DNA from: Yersinia vastinensis
GTDB lineage: Bacteria; Pseudomonadota; Gammaproteobacteria; Enterobacterales; Enterobacteriaceae
Direction: 5' to 3'
Length of the DNA: 64,000 bases
Assembly (NCBI RefSeq): GCF_902726565.1
Contig: NZ_CACVAF010000008.1
Coordinates: forward strand, 62,001-126,000
Part shown: positions 27,904-37,333 of the stretch, piece by piece
Layout: each line of letters starts with the position of its first letter
Position numbering within the stretch: the first letter of the stretch is position 1
Position numbers and translations under genes: made by a program
The notes under the pieces: generated by a model
Told to the model about the DNA's origin: nothing
The model's database searches: none
What the model saw: only the letters and a program-made list of their open reading frames with translations

Positions 27904-27932
27904 ATGATATCTAGCATGCCTGATACTGTCAA
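27904..27932 (-). promoter_or_regulatory. Sigma-70 promoter of tRNA-Asn copy 2
   Basis: The minus strand reads TTGACA (27927-27932), a 17-bp spacer and TATCAT (27904-27909), then the same GC-rich discriminator as copy 1. Sequence beyond the discriminator differs from copy 1, so the boxes are conserved by selection rather than by recent duplication. Confidence 0.83.
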
Positions 27933-28041
27933 CGCTAAATTGGTGTATTTGGGCTGACTGCTCAGCATCTGAACAAATACTCGGTATCTTTCACGTTATT
28001 GCCGTGTTGGTGACACGCCGCAGATTGAAATCTTTTGGGCC

Positions 28042-28812
28042 TTATTGGTTATTTTCCCAACGTTTTAATCGGGTAAGAGGATCTTGACGATAGAAAGCAC
28101 AGAAATGCTGATAAACAGCAGGGAAGCGGCTTTCCAATAACTCTGGTGCACTGAAAAAATATTCTGACAATACCGCAAAACACTCCGCCGGATCACTGGC
28201 GGCATATGCATCCATGCTGGCAGCATCGACGCCCACCATGTCAATCTCATCTTGAATATTATCCATCGCGCGATGCAAATCATATTCCCATGCGGCAACA
28301 TCACGCATAGCAATCGGAGGGACACCATTGGCATTGCCGCCGTTGCGCATATCCAGTTTATGCGCTGCTTCGTGGATAACAAGATTAAAACCGGATAAAT
28401 CGAATGAATCCTGAATATCTTGCCAATTCAGAACAATAGGACCTTGCTCCCAACTCTGACCAGACTGCACTGTTTGGCCCGTATGCACCAAACCAACATC
28501 ATCTTGCCAGTCTTCATCAACCACAAAGGGGGATGGATAAATCAACACTTCATGAAAGCCATCCAACCACTTTGCGCCTAATTCCATCACAGGCAAGGCG
28601 AATAATAGTGTCAGACGAGCTTGCATTAATGAGGTTAATACCAACCCTTGTAAGGGGACCAGTCGTTTTTGTTGCAACAAATGACTCGCAACAGAGACCA
28701 ACCGCTGTTGTTCCTGCTCATTTAAAGGTGCCAGCAGGGGAATATCCAGCGCTTCACGCCACTGTGCAAGCATCTCCGCTTGCGGTTGATTTGCTTTCCA
28801 CAGCCACTTAAT
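28042..28812 (-). CDS. mtfA: DgsA/Mlc anti-repressor MtfA
   Basis: Cytoplasmic zinc metallopeptidase-like protein of 256 residues that binds the glucose repressor Mlc (DgsA) and so relieves repression of ptsG. The zinc motif is HEAAHKLD (about 148-155), and [13 protein letters not shown] [21 protein letters not shown] carries the third ligand region. The start MIKWLWK at 28812 matches the E. coli N-terminus MIKWPWK. Neighbours tRNA-Asn and tRNA-Ser remnant mirror E. coli gene order. Confidence 0.93.
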   Translation of the reverse strand: MKWLWKANQPQAEMLAQWREALDIPLLAPLNEQEQQRLVSVASHLLQQKRLVPLQGLVLTSLMQARLTLLFALPVMELGAKWLDGFHEVLIYPSPFVVDEDWQDDVGLVHTGQTVQSGQSWEQGPIVLNWQDIQDSFDLSGFNLVIHEAAHKLDMRNGGNANGVPPIAMRDVAAWEYDLHRAMDNIQDEIDMVGVDAASMDAYAASDPAECFAVLSEYFFSAPELLESRFPAVYQHFCAFYRQDPLTRLKRWENNQ

Positions 28813-28909
28813 CATCAGGTTGCTCACAAAGTGATAATTTGAACGTCTAAAGCAGAGAGGTGTTGTTGTAAACATGCCGTAAAAAGGGGCATAAACGCAA
28901 CCGTTTCAT

Positions 28910-28985
28910 GGAGAGATACCTAAGCGGCTGAATGGGGTGCCCCGAACATAGCCTTTTAGAAAGGGAAAATCCTCCAGCGCTCTTC
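28910..28985 (+). pseudogene. Decayed tRNA-Ser (serU position)
   Basis: From 28910 the sequence begins GGAGAGATACC and continues AAGCGGCTGAATGG. That matches about 22 of the first 26 bases of the E. coli serU tRNA as I remember it, including the class II D-arm AGCGGCTGAA. The 3' part (GGGAAAATCCTCC, then CTCTTC) only vaguely resembles a T-arm and acceptor. No anticodon stem or CCA end can be folded. E. coli has serU next to mtfA in the same divergent arrangement, so this is probably a syntenic remnant. Confidence 0.55.
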
Positions 28986-29125
28986 AATTATTCAAGCACT
29001 TATAGAAAAAAATTTCAGCGATCCTTATCACACTAAGCCTGTTAATCAGGTAGGCATAAGGCTTTCTGATATTAGGTATATATTTAAATATGGGAGCAAG
29101 TTGAGATTCATTTTACTTGTTAAAA

Positions 29126-29803
29126 ATGCAGGAGAAAACCATTCGTGGCTTAAGAGTGTCAATCATGATATCGACGGCGGTATTGATGCTAATGCCTGTT
29201 GTGCACGCCGATGGGCGTAAAACTGACCCTATCGTAGCGGCGCAACACCATTTTGAGCAGATTCAGTCCTATCAAGTCAGGGTGCACTCTCAGTCTGCAT
29301 CGGGCGACTCAACGGCAATTCGTTACAGCTACCTTAAGCCGGGATACGTTCGTATGGATTTTGCTGAACCCCACAGCGGCGCAACATTAGTTTATAACCC
29401 AGACAGCGGTAAAGTGCGTTTATGGCCATTTGGCGTAGGGACGCTGCCTGTTCTGAGCCTTTTACCGAGCAATAGCTTGATACGTGATAAAAGCGGCCAC
29501 CGGGTTGATCAGTCTGATATAGGTAGATTGTTGCACAATATTAATAGCTTACAACAAGGTGGCCACACCATCATTGTCGGCGAAGAGAAGTTAGCACAAC
29601 AATCTGTTTTGCATTTATCGGTCATTGGTTCTGCAAGAGCCACCATAGAGAATGTACATCGCTATGATATTTGGTTGGAAAACAGCCAAGGTTTTCCAGT
29701 CAAAGTGATCAGCTATGATGCCGATGACCAACTACTGGAAACCGTCGTGATGGATGCCATGGTAGTCAACGTACATTTTCCTGCGCATTTTTTTATCCCT
29801 TAG
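29126..29803 (+). CDS. LolA-like periplasmic protein of unknown function
   Basis: Predicted exported protein of about 225 residues. The N-terminus has positive charge then a hydrophobic stretch (VSIMISTAVLMLMPVVHA/DG), a plausible signal peptide. The mature part (AAQHHFEQIQSYQVRVHSQS, YLKPGYVRMDF, VYNPDSGKVRLWPFG, YDIWLENSQGFPVKVISYD) has the look of LolA/LolB-like half-barrels that bind lipid. The start is uncertain: ATG 29126 has no Shine-Dalgarno, while GTG 29156 and ATG 29165 lie just before the hydrophobic core. It is followed after 13 bp by an SRPBCC gene. Function unknown. Confidence 0.72.
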   Translation: MQEKTIRGLRVSIMISTAVLMLMPVVHADGRKTDPIVAAQHHFEQIQSYQVRVHSQSASGDSTAIRYSYLKPGYVRMDFAEPHSGATLVYNPDSGKVRLWPFGVGTLPVLSLLPSNSLIRDKSGHRVDQSDIGRLLHNINSLQQGGHTIIVGEEKLAQQSVLHLSVIGSARATIENVHRYDIWLENSQGFPVKVISYDADDQLLETVVMDAMVVNVHFPAHFFIP

Positions 29804-29816
29804 TACGGAGTTCAGT

Positions 29817-30287
29817 ATGGCTGAGTATCAGTTTTCTACTCTCTGGCGAGTTAATGCCCCGCTTCAAGTTGTATGGGATGTCCTTTACCACCCCGATAGG
29901 TGGCCAGATTGGTGGAAAAGTTTGGAACAGGTCACTGAGATAGAAAAAGGTGATATACAGGGTATCGGTGCGCTGCATCGCTATACTTGGAAAGGTGTTT
30001 TGCCCTACCGAATCACGTTTGATATTCATGTCATCACGATTAGTCCTTTGCACTTATTGGAGGGGCAGGCCAGTGGTGAGGTTGAAGGGATAGGGCTGTG
30101 GACATTATTTTATGATGGTACAAATACTATAGTCCGTTACGACTGGCAAATTAGAACAAATACACGCTGGATGAATTATCTAGCCCCCATTGCGGCACCA
30201 TTATTTCGCTGGAATCATGACCGCATCATGCGTGAAGGTGCTCAAGGGCTGGCTCGTATATTAGGCGCCAAGGTTGATATCGGTTGA
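29817..30287 (+). CDS. SRPBCC (START/polyketide cyclase-like) family protein
   Basis: Cytoplasmic-looking protein of 156 residues with the SRPBCC helix-grip pattern: FSTLWRVNAPLQVVWDVLYHPDRWPDWWKSL at the start and a long C-terminal helix (LFRWNHDRIMREGAQGLARIL). Such proteins bind hydrophobic ligands. GGAG 6 nt before ATG 29817 and a 13-bp gap from the LolA-like gene show an operon. No ligand can be named. Confidence 0.8.
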   Translation: MAEYQFSTLWRVNAPLQVVWDVLYHPDRWPDWWKSLEQVTEIEKGDIQGIGALHRYTWKGVLPYRITFDIHVITISPLHLLEGQASGEVEGIGLWTLFYDGTNTIVRYDWQIRTNTRWMNYLAPIAAPLFRWNHDRIMREGAQGLARILGAKVDIG

Positions 30288-31061
30288 GTGTTAGCAACTT
30301 ACTTGCAAATAATATCAGGCCACTGAGCAGAGTATCGGTGGCTTGAATTTTTATTACCTACGAAAGTACAGGCACTATTTTAAATAAAGACGTTGGTTTT
30401 TCATTATCAAAAGTATTCCCCCCTAAATAGTGCTCGATTGATCTAGACTTAATCACTATGATTGCAGCGCTCAAAAAGCTACAGATCGTCAGGCAAGCGA
30501 AGCGAACTGATAATGATTCCCTTTTAGCACTTGTATAATATGAGGTTTTTTGTTTTTTTTTATCACTATTAATGTTAAAAATGATGCAACTTCTCTCTAG
30601 TGAAAATATTTTTCACTTTTAGAACGTAAATAATGTGTAAATGTCATTTTTTGATAAATTCTCACTTGGTTTTTTCTTGACGTGGCGCAAAATTGACTGT
30701 TTTTTAGTGACTTTATTGTTGCCATATATAAGAAAAATCCTACTACGCTGTTTTATATTGTTTTTTTGTTTGATGCTTATTCGATTTTATAAATCGATGA
30801 CTTTCTGAATTTCTCATTTCCTGTATGATTATTCCTACACATATAAGGATATTTCTCACAGGTGAATTCCCTCCTTCTTTTACATCCGCTGACGATTCCT
30901 ATTATTTAACCAAATAGTAATGATTCTGAATTTTTAGCTTAATTGACAATATCTAAAATGATGAAATAATGGTCATAACGAAATCGGACTTCATTAATTA
31001 TGATATAAATCCTAATTAAACCTATCGGTATAAATATATTTAAAGTTACGGGGAAACATAC
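30288..31061. other. Long AT-rich region upstream of the fimbrial operon
   Basis: 774 bp without a gene. A weak hairpin GCCAC/GTGGC (30319-30342) followed by a T-rich run may end the SRPBCC transcript. The rest, especially 30540-30800 and 30890-31050, is very AT-rich, as expected for an H-NS-silenced fimbrial promoter. I looked for inverted repeats flanking an invertible switch and saw none. Confidence 0.55.
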
Positions 31062-31598
31062 ATGAAAATTAAAACTAGCAACGTATTAATTGCTGCTATC
31101 GCTGGTGTGTTTATTGCACAATCTGCTTTTGCAGCCGACGGTACTATTACTATTAATGGTCAAATCACTGACACCACTTGTGGCGTTTCTGTCAATAATG
31201 GCACCAACGATGGAACAGTAATATTGCCTACTATTTCTGCAAGTGCATTGAGCTCTATTAACTCTGTTGCTGGTACGACACCTTTCAATATTGTGTTGTC
31301 TAGTTGTACTGGAGCATCAATGAGTAATGCCTATGCTTATTTTGAACCGGGTGCTTTGGTGGACACCGCGACAGGCCGTTTGAACAGTAATGGTACATCA
31401 ACCGGTGTTCAGGTTCGTTTATTAGACAAAGGTATCTCACCCATTGTGGTCGGAAGTTCCGGTCAGGGTAGTGTGGTCGAGGATATTACTGGTGGTGGTG
31501 CAACATTAACCTATTACGCACAGTATTATGCTAACAACGCATCAGTTAACGCAGGTACAGTAACGACGCAAGTTGACTATACTATTGTTTATGACTAA
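31062..31598 (+). CDS. Major fimbrial subunit (type 1-like)
   Basis: Secreted pilin of 178 residues. The signal peptide ends at AFA/ADG near residue 24. The mature protein has the two cysteines of the pilin disulphide (TTCGVSV and LSSCTGA), and ends with the beta-zipper and penultimate tyrosine motif YTIVYD. GGGGAAA lies upstream of ATG 31062. It is the first gene of a five-gene chaperone-usher operon and is followed by a hairpin that probably limits read-through. Confidence 0.92.
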   Translation: MKIKTSNVLIAAIAGVFIAQSAFAADGTITINGQITDTTCGVSVNNGTNDGTVILPTISASALSSINSVAGTTPFNIVLSSCTGASMSNAYAYFEPGALVDTATGRLNSNGTSTGVQVRLLDKGISPIVVGSSGQGSVVEDITGGGATLTYYAQYYANNASVNAGTVTTQVDYTIVYD

Positions 31599-31667
31599 TT
31601 AAAGCTTGTGGCATAGCGGAGCTGAAGGCGAATTGGTGTTTATTTCCAACGTTTTCAGCGACAACAT

Positions 31668-31684
31668 GGGAGCTTAATGCTCCC
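31668..31684 (+). terminator. Intra-operon hairpin after the major pilin gene
   Basis: GGGAGC (31668-31673) and GCTCCC (31679-31684) with a 5-base loop, followed by TGTTTCATT. Placed between the pilin and chaperone genes, it could act as a partial terminator or stabilise the pilin mRNA, so that pilin exceeds assembly proteins. Confidence 0.6.
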
Positions 31685-31714
31685 TGTTTCATTCGCTCTA
31701 TAATTGGAAACTTT

Positions 31715-32458
31715 ATGCGTAAAACACTTTTCATGGCATTTGCTCTTGTCACATCATTGATAACCGCAACAGCGGCTCATGCTGAAGTGATCATCAAAGG
31801 TACGCGTGTTATTTACAATGAAAAACAGCGTGAGGCTGTGGTTCAGGTTTCCAATACCGGTAATATGCCAGTTCTTCTTCAAGCCTGGATTGATAATGGC
31901 GATGCGAATGCACGCCCCGAGACAATCAAGGTACCTTTTAGTGTTACCCCCCCTGTAATACGTTTAGATCCTAAACGGGATCAGACCATTCGTCTGTTTC
32001 GTACAGGCAGTGGATTAGCGGCAGATCGGGAAACTCTCTTTTGGTTTAATTTGTTAGAAATTCCACCGAAACCTACCAAAAGCGCTACCGGTGAGGATAA
32101 CAAGCTGCAATTGGCTTTTCGTACCAGAATTAAATTGTTTTATCGCCCGGCAGAATTAACGATGCCATCAGAACAAGCGATTAAGCATTTGACCTTCTCT
32201 AAAAAGGGCAATCAGCTGGTAATAAAAAATGCGTCACCGTATTACATTACCTTTAGAAAAATTGAGTTACGTGCTTCAAAAGACAGCCCAGTTCTGGCTA
32301 ACTTGAGTAAAATAAATAATAAAATGGTGGCACCTTTTGCTGAACTGAGTTTGCCAATGACAGCTCAAGGATCGATTAATAATACGACACAAGTGTTTTA
32401 TTCTATTATCAATGATCAAGGCGGCGAAACGCAGAGTACGCAAAAGTTGGTGCAGTAG
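31715..32458 (+). CDS. Periplasmic fimbrial chaperone 1
   Basis: PapD/FimC-type chaperone of 247 residues with a signal peptide ending at AHA/EVI near residue 23. Two immunoglobulin-like domains are recognisable from GTRVIYNEKQREAVVQVSN, PVLLQAWID and the signature FWFNLLEIPPKP. The subunit-binding Arg (GTR) and Lys (TRIKLFYRP) are present. It delivers subunits to the usher encoded next. Confidence 0.92.
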   Translation: MRKTLFMAFALVTSLITATAAHAEVIIKGTRVIYNEKQREAVVQVSNTGNMPVLLQAWIDNGDANARPETIKVPFSVTPPVIRLDPKRDQTIRLFRTGSGLAADRETLFWFNLLEIPPKPTKSATGEDNKLQLAFRTRIKLFYRPAELTMPSEQAIKHLTFSKKGNQLVIKNASPYYITFRKIELRASKDSPVLANLSKINNKMVAPFAELSLPMTAQGSINNTTQVFYSIINDQGGETQSTQKLVQ

Positions 32459-32534
32459 AATTATAAAACATAAATACAATTAATATTTACTTTTTCCCAT
32501 TCAGGGTACGCACTCATTTAATGGCCTCGACATA

Positions 32535-35132
32535 ATGCTTAGTTATTACATGTGTTATCAAAAACGCGAGCGCCCGAAATATCTATCGGTATTATCTCTT
32601 GCTATTTATAGCTTGGGTGGTGTGCTATTTAGCCTATCCGCTGTAGCGGAAGATCCTGAGCATGTTGAATTTAGTGATTCTTTCCTCCGTTTCTCTGTCG
32701 ATGCTGCTCGTTACAGTGAAGGTAACCCCGTAGCTCCTGGTGAGCGCAGCATTGATATCTACTTAAATGAGCAATGGATTGGTCGTCAGTCCGTGCGTTT
32801 CGAATTACCGTCACCAGAATCGAAAGTTGCCTCTCCGTGTTATGACTTAACATTATTTGATGAATTAGGGATTGATACCAGCGCAGTGTCATCAGATGTT
32901 CTAAAGCAGCTAGAAACCACCGGCGCTTGCTCTTCACTGAGCACGATTTTGGAGGGGGGCAATGCTATTTTTGATGAGAATACACAGCGTCTGGATATTC
33001 AAGTTCCTCAAGCCTTTTTAATCCGCCAGGCTCGTGGCTATGTTAATCCTAAATATTGGGATGATGGTGTCACTGCGGCAACCTTAAGATATGACTATAC
33101 CGCCTATCGCAGTAATCAAACTGATATCAGCAGCCAGACATACCAATATCTTGGGTTGTTGGGCGGTTTTAATTGGCAAAGTTGGCGTTTGTATTATCGA
33201 AGTGCATTAAATCGTAGTGACAGTCAGGGGTTTGATTATCAGAATCTGGCCACTTATGCAGAGCGTGCGGTGCCTTCCTTACACAGCAAAATGACGATTG
33301 GTGATTCAAACACGGATGGTCAAGTGTTTGACAGCATCAGCTATCGCGGTATTGAGCTCGCCTCGGATGACCGTATGTTTGCAGACTCTCAGCGCGGCTA
33401 TGCGCCGGCAGTGCGAGGTATTGCCCGAACCAATGCCCGAGTGGTCGTACGCCAACAGGGTCAATCTATTTATGAGACCACGGTTCCTCCAGGACCGTTT
33501 ACTATCGATGATCTCTACCCTACCGGGCAGGGTGGCAATTTAAGTGTGACTATCACCGAAGCTGATGGTAGTGAACAGTCTTTTACAGTGCCATTTGCTT
33601 CAATTGCCGAATTGCTGCGTCCGGGAACCACACGCTATTCCTTGATGGCCGGCGAGTATCGTGACAATTCGATGGCAGAAACCCCAACTCTATTTATGGG
33701 GACGTTACGCCACGGTTTATCTAATTTAATCACCGGCAATGGTGGCGTTGTTGCGGCTGAAGGCTATCTCTCCGCGTCTGCTGGGTTGGCATTCAATACT
33801 CCGGTAGGCGCGCTGGCGTTTAGTGTGACGCAAGCACAAACCCGATTGCCCGGTGAAAGTGACCAGAATGGTCAGAGTCTGGGGATAACCTATGCCAATT
33901 CGTTACCGGAAACCAATACCAGCCTGACCATTGCCAGTTATCACTATTCCAGCGACGGTTTTTACACACCGTCAGAAGCCATGCGAATGCGCGACTATTT
34001 ACAACATGGTGAGGTGAGCAGAAGAACCATCAATTCAGGCTTGCCAACCGATAGCACAGACTATGATGACAGTTTTAAATATCGCCGTCGTAATCAGGCG
34101 CAAGTCAGCATTACCCAAGGTTTACCTGAAGGCTATGGTTCATTTTATGCCAACGCCAATGCACAGGATTATTGGGGCGGGCAGCGGCGCGATATGAGTT
34201 TTCAGCTCGGCTATAATAATAGCTATAAGTCACTGAGCTATAACGTAGCCCTTAACCGTTTGCGTAATATGTCGAGTGGGGAATGGGATAACCAATTAAG
34301 TGTCTCTTTCTCTATTCCACTGGGAACCCGTAGTGGAGCCTCGCGTTTGAGCACCAGTTACACCAGTACGCGTGAAAGTAGTTCAGTACAAACCGGGGTT
34401 TCAGGTTCTGCGGGCAGTGATAATCAATTCAACTATGGGGTTTCGGTCGCGAATAATCATACTGATGAGAATGGCAGCTATAACACTCTGGGTGTGAATG
34501 GGAATTGGTTGGCTCCTAAAGCGACAATTGGCGGCAGTTATTCAAAAAGTCATGATTACGATCAGGTTAGTGCAAGCCTTTCTGGTGGTGTGGTTGCTTA
34601 CCGCGGAGGTGTGGTGTTTGCGTCATCTCTGGGGGATACCGTTGGGATTGTTGAGGCACCCGATGCGGTGGGAGCACGGGTAACTAACTATTCCGGCATG
34701 CGCCTTGATAGCCGTGGTCGGGCGGTTGTGCCTTATTTAAGTCCTTACCGGCAAAATGATGTCGAGATTGATCCAAAAGGTTTATCTGCCGATGTGGAGT
34801 TTAAAACAACCAGTCAACGAGTGGCTCCAACCGCAGGTGCGGTGGCGTTGTTGAAATTTGAGACCTCAAGCGGTTATTCAATTTTGTTGACCGGGCATCT
34901 GGCGGATAACACGCCACTGCCGTTTGGTGCGGAAGTCAAAGATGCTCAAGGTATCGGCGTTGGCTATATCGCTCAAGGCGGACAAGCGCTGGTTCGGGTC
35001 AATGAGCAAGCCGGCCACTTACGTGTGGTTTGGGGTGAAGGTGTGGGTGAAAGCTGTGGTTTTGATTATCAATTACCCGGCAGCACAGTGGCTCAGGGTG
35101 AATTCCGGCAGTTGGCGGTGATATGCAAATAA
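32535..35132 (+). CDS. Outer-membrane fimbrial usher
   Basis: Usher of 865 residues forming a 24-strand pore in the outer membrane. After a signal peptide (to about residue 38, SAVAEDPE) come the N-terminal chaperone-binding domain, the barrel with plug (GMSRRGIELASDDRMFADSQRGYAPAVRG-like segment SYRGIELASDDRM), and the C-terminal domains ending GESCGFDYQLPGS with paired cysteines. A single continuous frame indicates an intact gene. Start 32535 lacks a strong Shine-Dalgarno; ATG 32550 is an alternative. Confidence 0.93.
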   Translation: MLSYYMCYQKRERPKYLSVLSLAIYSLGGVLFSLSAVAEDPEHVEFSDSFLRFSVDAARYSEGNPVAPGERSIDIYLNEQWIGRQSVRFELPSPESKVASPCYDLTLFDELGIDTSAVSSDVLKQLETTGACSSLSTILEGGNAIFDENTQRLDIQVPQAFLIRQARGYVNPKYWDDGVTAATLRYDYTAYRSNQTDISSQTYQYLGLLGGFNWQSWRLYYRSALNRSDSQGFDYQNLATYAERAVPSLHSKMTIGDSNTDGQVFDSISYRGIELASDDRMFADSQRGYAPAVRGIARTNARVVVRQQGQSIYETTVPPGPFTIDDLYPTGQGGNLSVTITEADGSEQSFTVPFASIAELLRPGTTRYSLMAGEYRDNSMAETPTLFMGTLRHGLSNLITGNGGVVAAEGYLSASAGLAFNTPVGALAFSVTQAQTRLPGESDQNGQSLGITYANSLPETNTSLTIASYHYSSDGFYTPSEAMRMRDYLQHGEVSRRTINSGLPTDSTDYDDSFKYRRRNQAQVSITQGLPEGYGSFYANANAQDYWGGQRRDMSFQLGYNNSYKSLSYNVALNRLRNMSSGEWDNQLSVSFSIPLGTRSGASRLSTSYTSTRESSSVQTGVSGSAGSDNQFNYGVSVANNHTDENGSYNTLGVNGNWLAPKATIGGSYSKSHDYDQVSASLSGGVVAYRGGVVFASSLGDTVGIVEAPDAVGARVTNYSGMRLDSRGRAVVPYLSPYRQNDVEIDPKGLSADVEFKTTSQRVAPTAGAVALLKFETSSGYSILLTGHLADNTPLPFGAEVKDAQGIGVGYIAQGGQALVRVNEQAGHLRVVWGEGVGESCGFDYQLPGSTVAQGEFRQLAVICK

Positions 35133-35160
35133 ACGCCTATCGGAATACAGGGATACGATA

Positions 35161-36285
35161 ATGATGCGACGTGATGTTTTACACTTTTTATCGGCACTCG
35201 GTACTGGGATTATCAGAGAGAAATATCGGCTCTTGGGGGGGCTATTACTGCTGGTTTATGCCGGAGTCGCCAGTGCTGAGGGGAGCTATGCTAGCTGTGC
35301 GCGTAACAGCGGCTATTATCAGTATTTCGATACCACGTCTTTGGAAATAGGCAAAGACAGTGTTGTGGGCAGTGTGATTGGCCCTTGGATCAATTCAAAT
35401 AATTCGACTGCTTGGAATTGTACGCCAAACAGTAACTACCAACAGCCAATAACCTTTAGTGTGCAAGGCTACCCACCTTATGTGGTTGATAGCAGCATCA
35501 GTACCGATGGACAAACTTATACTGTTTATAATTCTGGCAAAGCAGGCTTGGGATATATTGCCCGTTGGCGTTTCACGTTGAACGGTAAAACTACCAATTG
35601 GCAGCCACTGACCATTGCTACCGGGGGGCAGCAGACACACCCTGAGTCGATTGCCATCAATTACAATGCGGGGGTTAAGTTCTATCTAGGGTTAGATGTT
35701 CAGATACGTTTCGTTAAAACTGCCAACACACTGACCAATGGTGCGATCCCGTTGTTTGACCCAACCTACATGCGCCATGTACAAACCTATAATAACGGTA
35801 CGCCTGCACCGGGCGATCTCACGTATATGATCACTCAATTTAAATCTGGCAGTTCAATCATAGCCAATGGTGGCACGTGCACCACCCCTAATGTGACGGT
35901 CAACTTGCCGGAGGCTTCAGTGCGTGATTTTAATGGCATGGGGTCCATTGCGGGGCGGAAAGCATTTAATCTGGCGTTCAACCAATGTCCAGCAGGGTTA
36001 GCCAGCATTGGATATAGCTTCGCCGCGACCACGCAAGTGCTTGATGCCACGAATGGTGTCGTGGCACCGAATGCCAGCTCCACCGCCAGTGGCGTGGGTA
36101 TCCAGTTACTGCGTGGAAATGGCGCGCCGGTGACATTTGGGACGGTTTACCTGCTGGATAATTACGATGCTACATTAAAGGCCAACTACACCGTGCCCTT
36201 GCAAGCAGGGCTGTTTCAAACCGGTAGCACCGTGGGCGCAGGCAGTGCTAATAGCAACATCACTTTTACGCTGAATTATAAGTAG
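35161..36285 (+). CDS. Fimbrial tip adhesin, two-domain
   Basis: Protein of 374 residues. A signal peptide ends near residue 39 (GVASA/EGSY). An N-terminal receptor-binding-like part follows (about 40-240), then a C-terminal pilin domain with its own cysteine pair (GGTCTTPNVTVNLP, NQCPAGL) and terminal donor-strand motif ITFTLNYK. This length and two-domain layout is that of FimH-like adhesins. The receptor cannot be read from sequence. GGGA upstream of ATG 35161; 28 bp after the usher stop. Confidence 0.85.
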   Translation: MMRRDVLHFLSALGTGIIREKYRLLGGLLLLVYAGVASAEGSYASCARNSGYYQYFDTTSLEIGKDSVVGSVIGPWINSNNSTAWNCTPNSNYQQPITFSVQGYPPYVVDSSISTDGQTYTVYNSGKAGLGYIARWRFTLNGKTTNWQPLTIATGGQQTHPESIAINYNAGVKFYLGLDVQIRFVKTANTLTNGAIPLFDPTYMRHVQTYNNGTPAPGDLTYMITQFKSGSSIIANGGTCTTPNVTVNLPEASVRDFNGMGSIAGRKAFNLAFNQCPAGLASIGYSFAATTQVLDATNGVVAPNASSTASGVGIQLLRGNGAPVTFGTVYLLDNYDATLKANYTVPLQAGLFQTGSTVGAGSANSNITFTLNYK

Positions 36286-36292
36286 GGCCTCT

Positions 36293-37084
36293 ATGTCAGC
36301 TTTTAATTGTTGGGGTTTACGCCTGAAAAGTAGAGGATTAAGGGGCTTGATGCTGGCGAGTATCATGGTCCTATTAATTCAAACTCCGATAGCACAGGCC
36401 GAGATCTATCTGGGCGTAACGCGTTTGATAGTCAATGCGAAAGATAAAGAGGCGACACTAAGAGTGGTCAATGAAGGTCGCTCTCCAGTGTTGTTACAGA
36501 TATGGGTTGATACCGGGGAAAGTGAAGCGGCACCTGAGAAAATCACAACACCTTTTATTGTTGCGCCGCCCATTTTGCGTCTGGATGGCAAACGTTCGCA
36601 ACGCCTGAGAGTGTTGTTTACTGGCAGCGGGGCACCTCTGCCCAGTGATCGCGAATCGGTATTTTGGTTGAATGTGCTGGAAGTTCCGCAAAAGGTGAAT
36701 AACAACGCGACGAGTCAGATGCAAATGGCATTCAGAACGCGCATCAAATTATTCTATCGACCAGCACAATTACAAGGTATAAGTACGGTCAATATTCAGG
36801 ATAAACTGAATTTTCGCTTGATAAAACAAGGGAATAAATCATCCGTGCTTGTGAGTAACCCCACACCTTTCCATCAGACGTTGCTCGAAATATCGTTGGG
36901 GCGAGATAAAAATCAGGCGGTGGCCACTGTGATACCCGAAAACGGCATGATAGACCCCAAAGGACAGGACAGTTTTGTGCTGGAGCAGACAAAAGGAGCT
37001 GTCACCACCGGAATGAAGGTGTTTTACTCCGTGCTGGATGACTTCGGTACCGTCATGACTGGTGAGCAGACATTGCAGCCTTAA
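36293..37084 (+). CDS. Periplasmic fimbrial chaperone 2
   Basis: A second PapD-type chaperone of 263 residues. The N-terminal leader is long (about 36 residues to AQA/EIYL). Chaperone signatures are GVTRLIVNAKDKEATLRVVN, PVLLQIWVDTGE and VFWLNVLEVPQK, with TRIKLFYRP. It lies 7 bp after the adhesin gene and ends the operon. It is clearly related to, but distinct from, chaperone 1, so it may be specialised for the adhesin. Confidence 0.9.
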   Translation: MSAFNCWGLRLKSRGLRGLMLASIMVLLIQTPIAQAEIYLGVTRLIVNAKDKEATLRVVNEGRSPVLLQIWVDTGESEAAPEKITTPFIVAPPILRLDGKRSQRLRVLFTGSGAPLPSDRESVFWLNVLEVPQKVNNNATSQMQMAFRTRIKLFYRPAQLQGISTVNIQDKLNFRLIKQGNKSSVLVSNPTPFHQTLLEISLGRDKNQAVATVIPENGMIDPKGQDSFVLEQTKGAVTTGMKVFYSVLDDFGTVMTGEQTLQP

Positions 37085-37333
37085 CATCCTGAATATTCAA
37101 AAATAAACATCTTTTTTGATCCGTTTTTACGGTGATAGTCTTCGGGTGTTTTCTAAATGAATAACCAAGAAAATTCCTATAAATCAATAAAGTAGATCCC
37201 TTTTTGTCTCATTTTTTATTGGTCTCTTTGCCCACAAATGATACCTTTCTAGCATCATTTGGTGCGGAATAATTCGAATCCCTCCTCACCAGACAATGGC
37301 TGATTATTTCAGCGTTAATACACAGGTGCATTT

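Noticed and set aside
30288..31061. Phase-variable invertible promoter for the fimbriae
   Set aside because: No inverted repeat pair and no recombinase gene were found near the operon.
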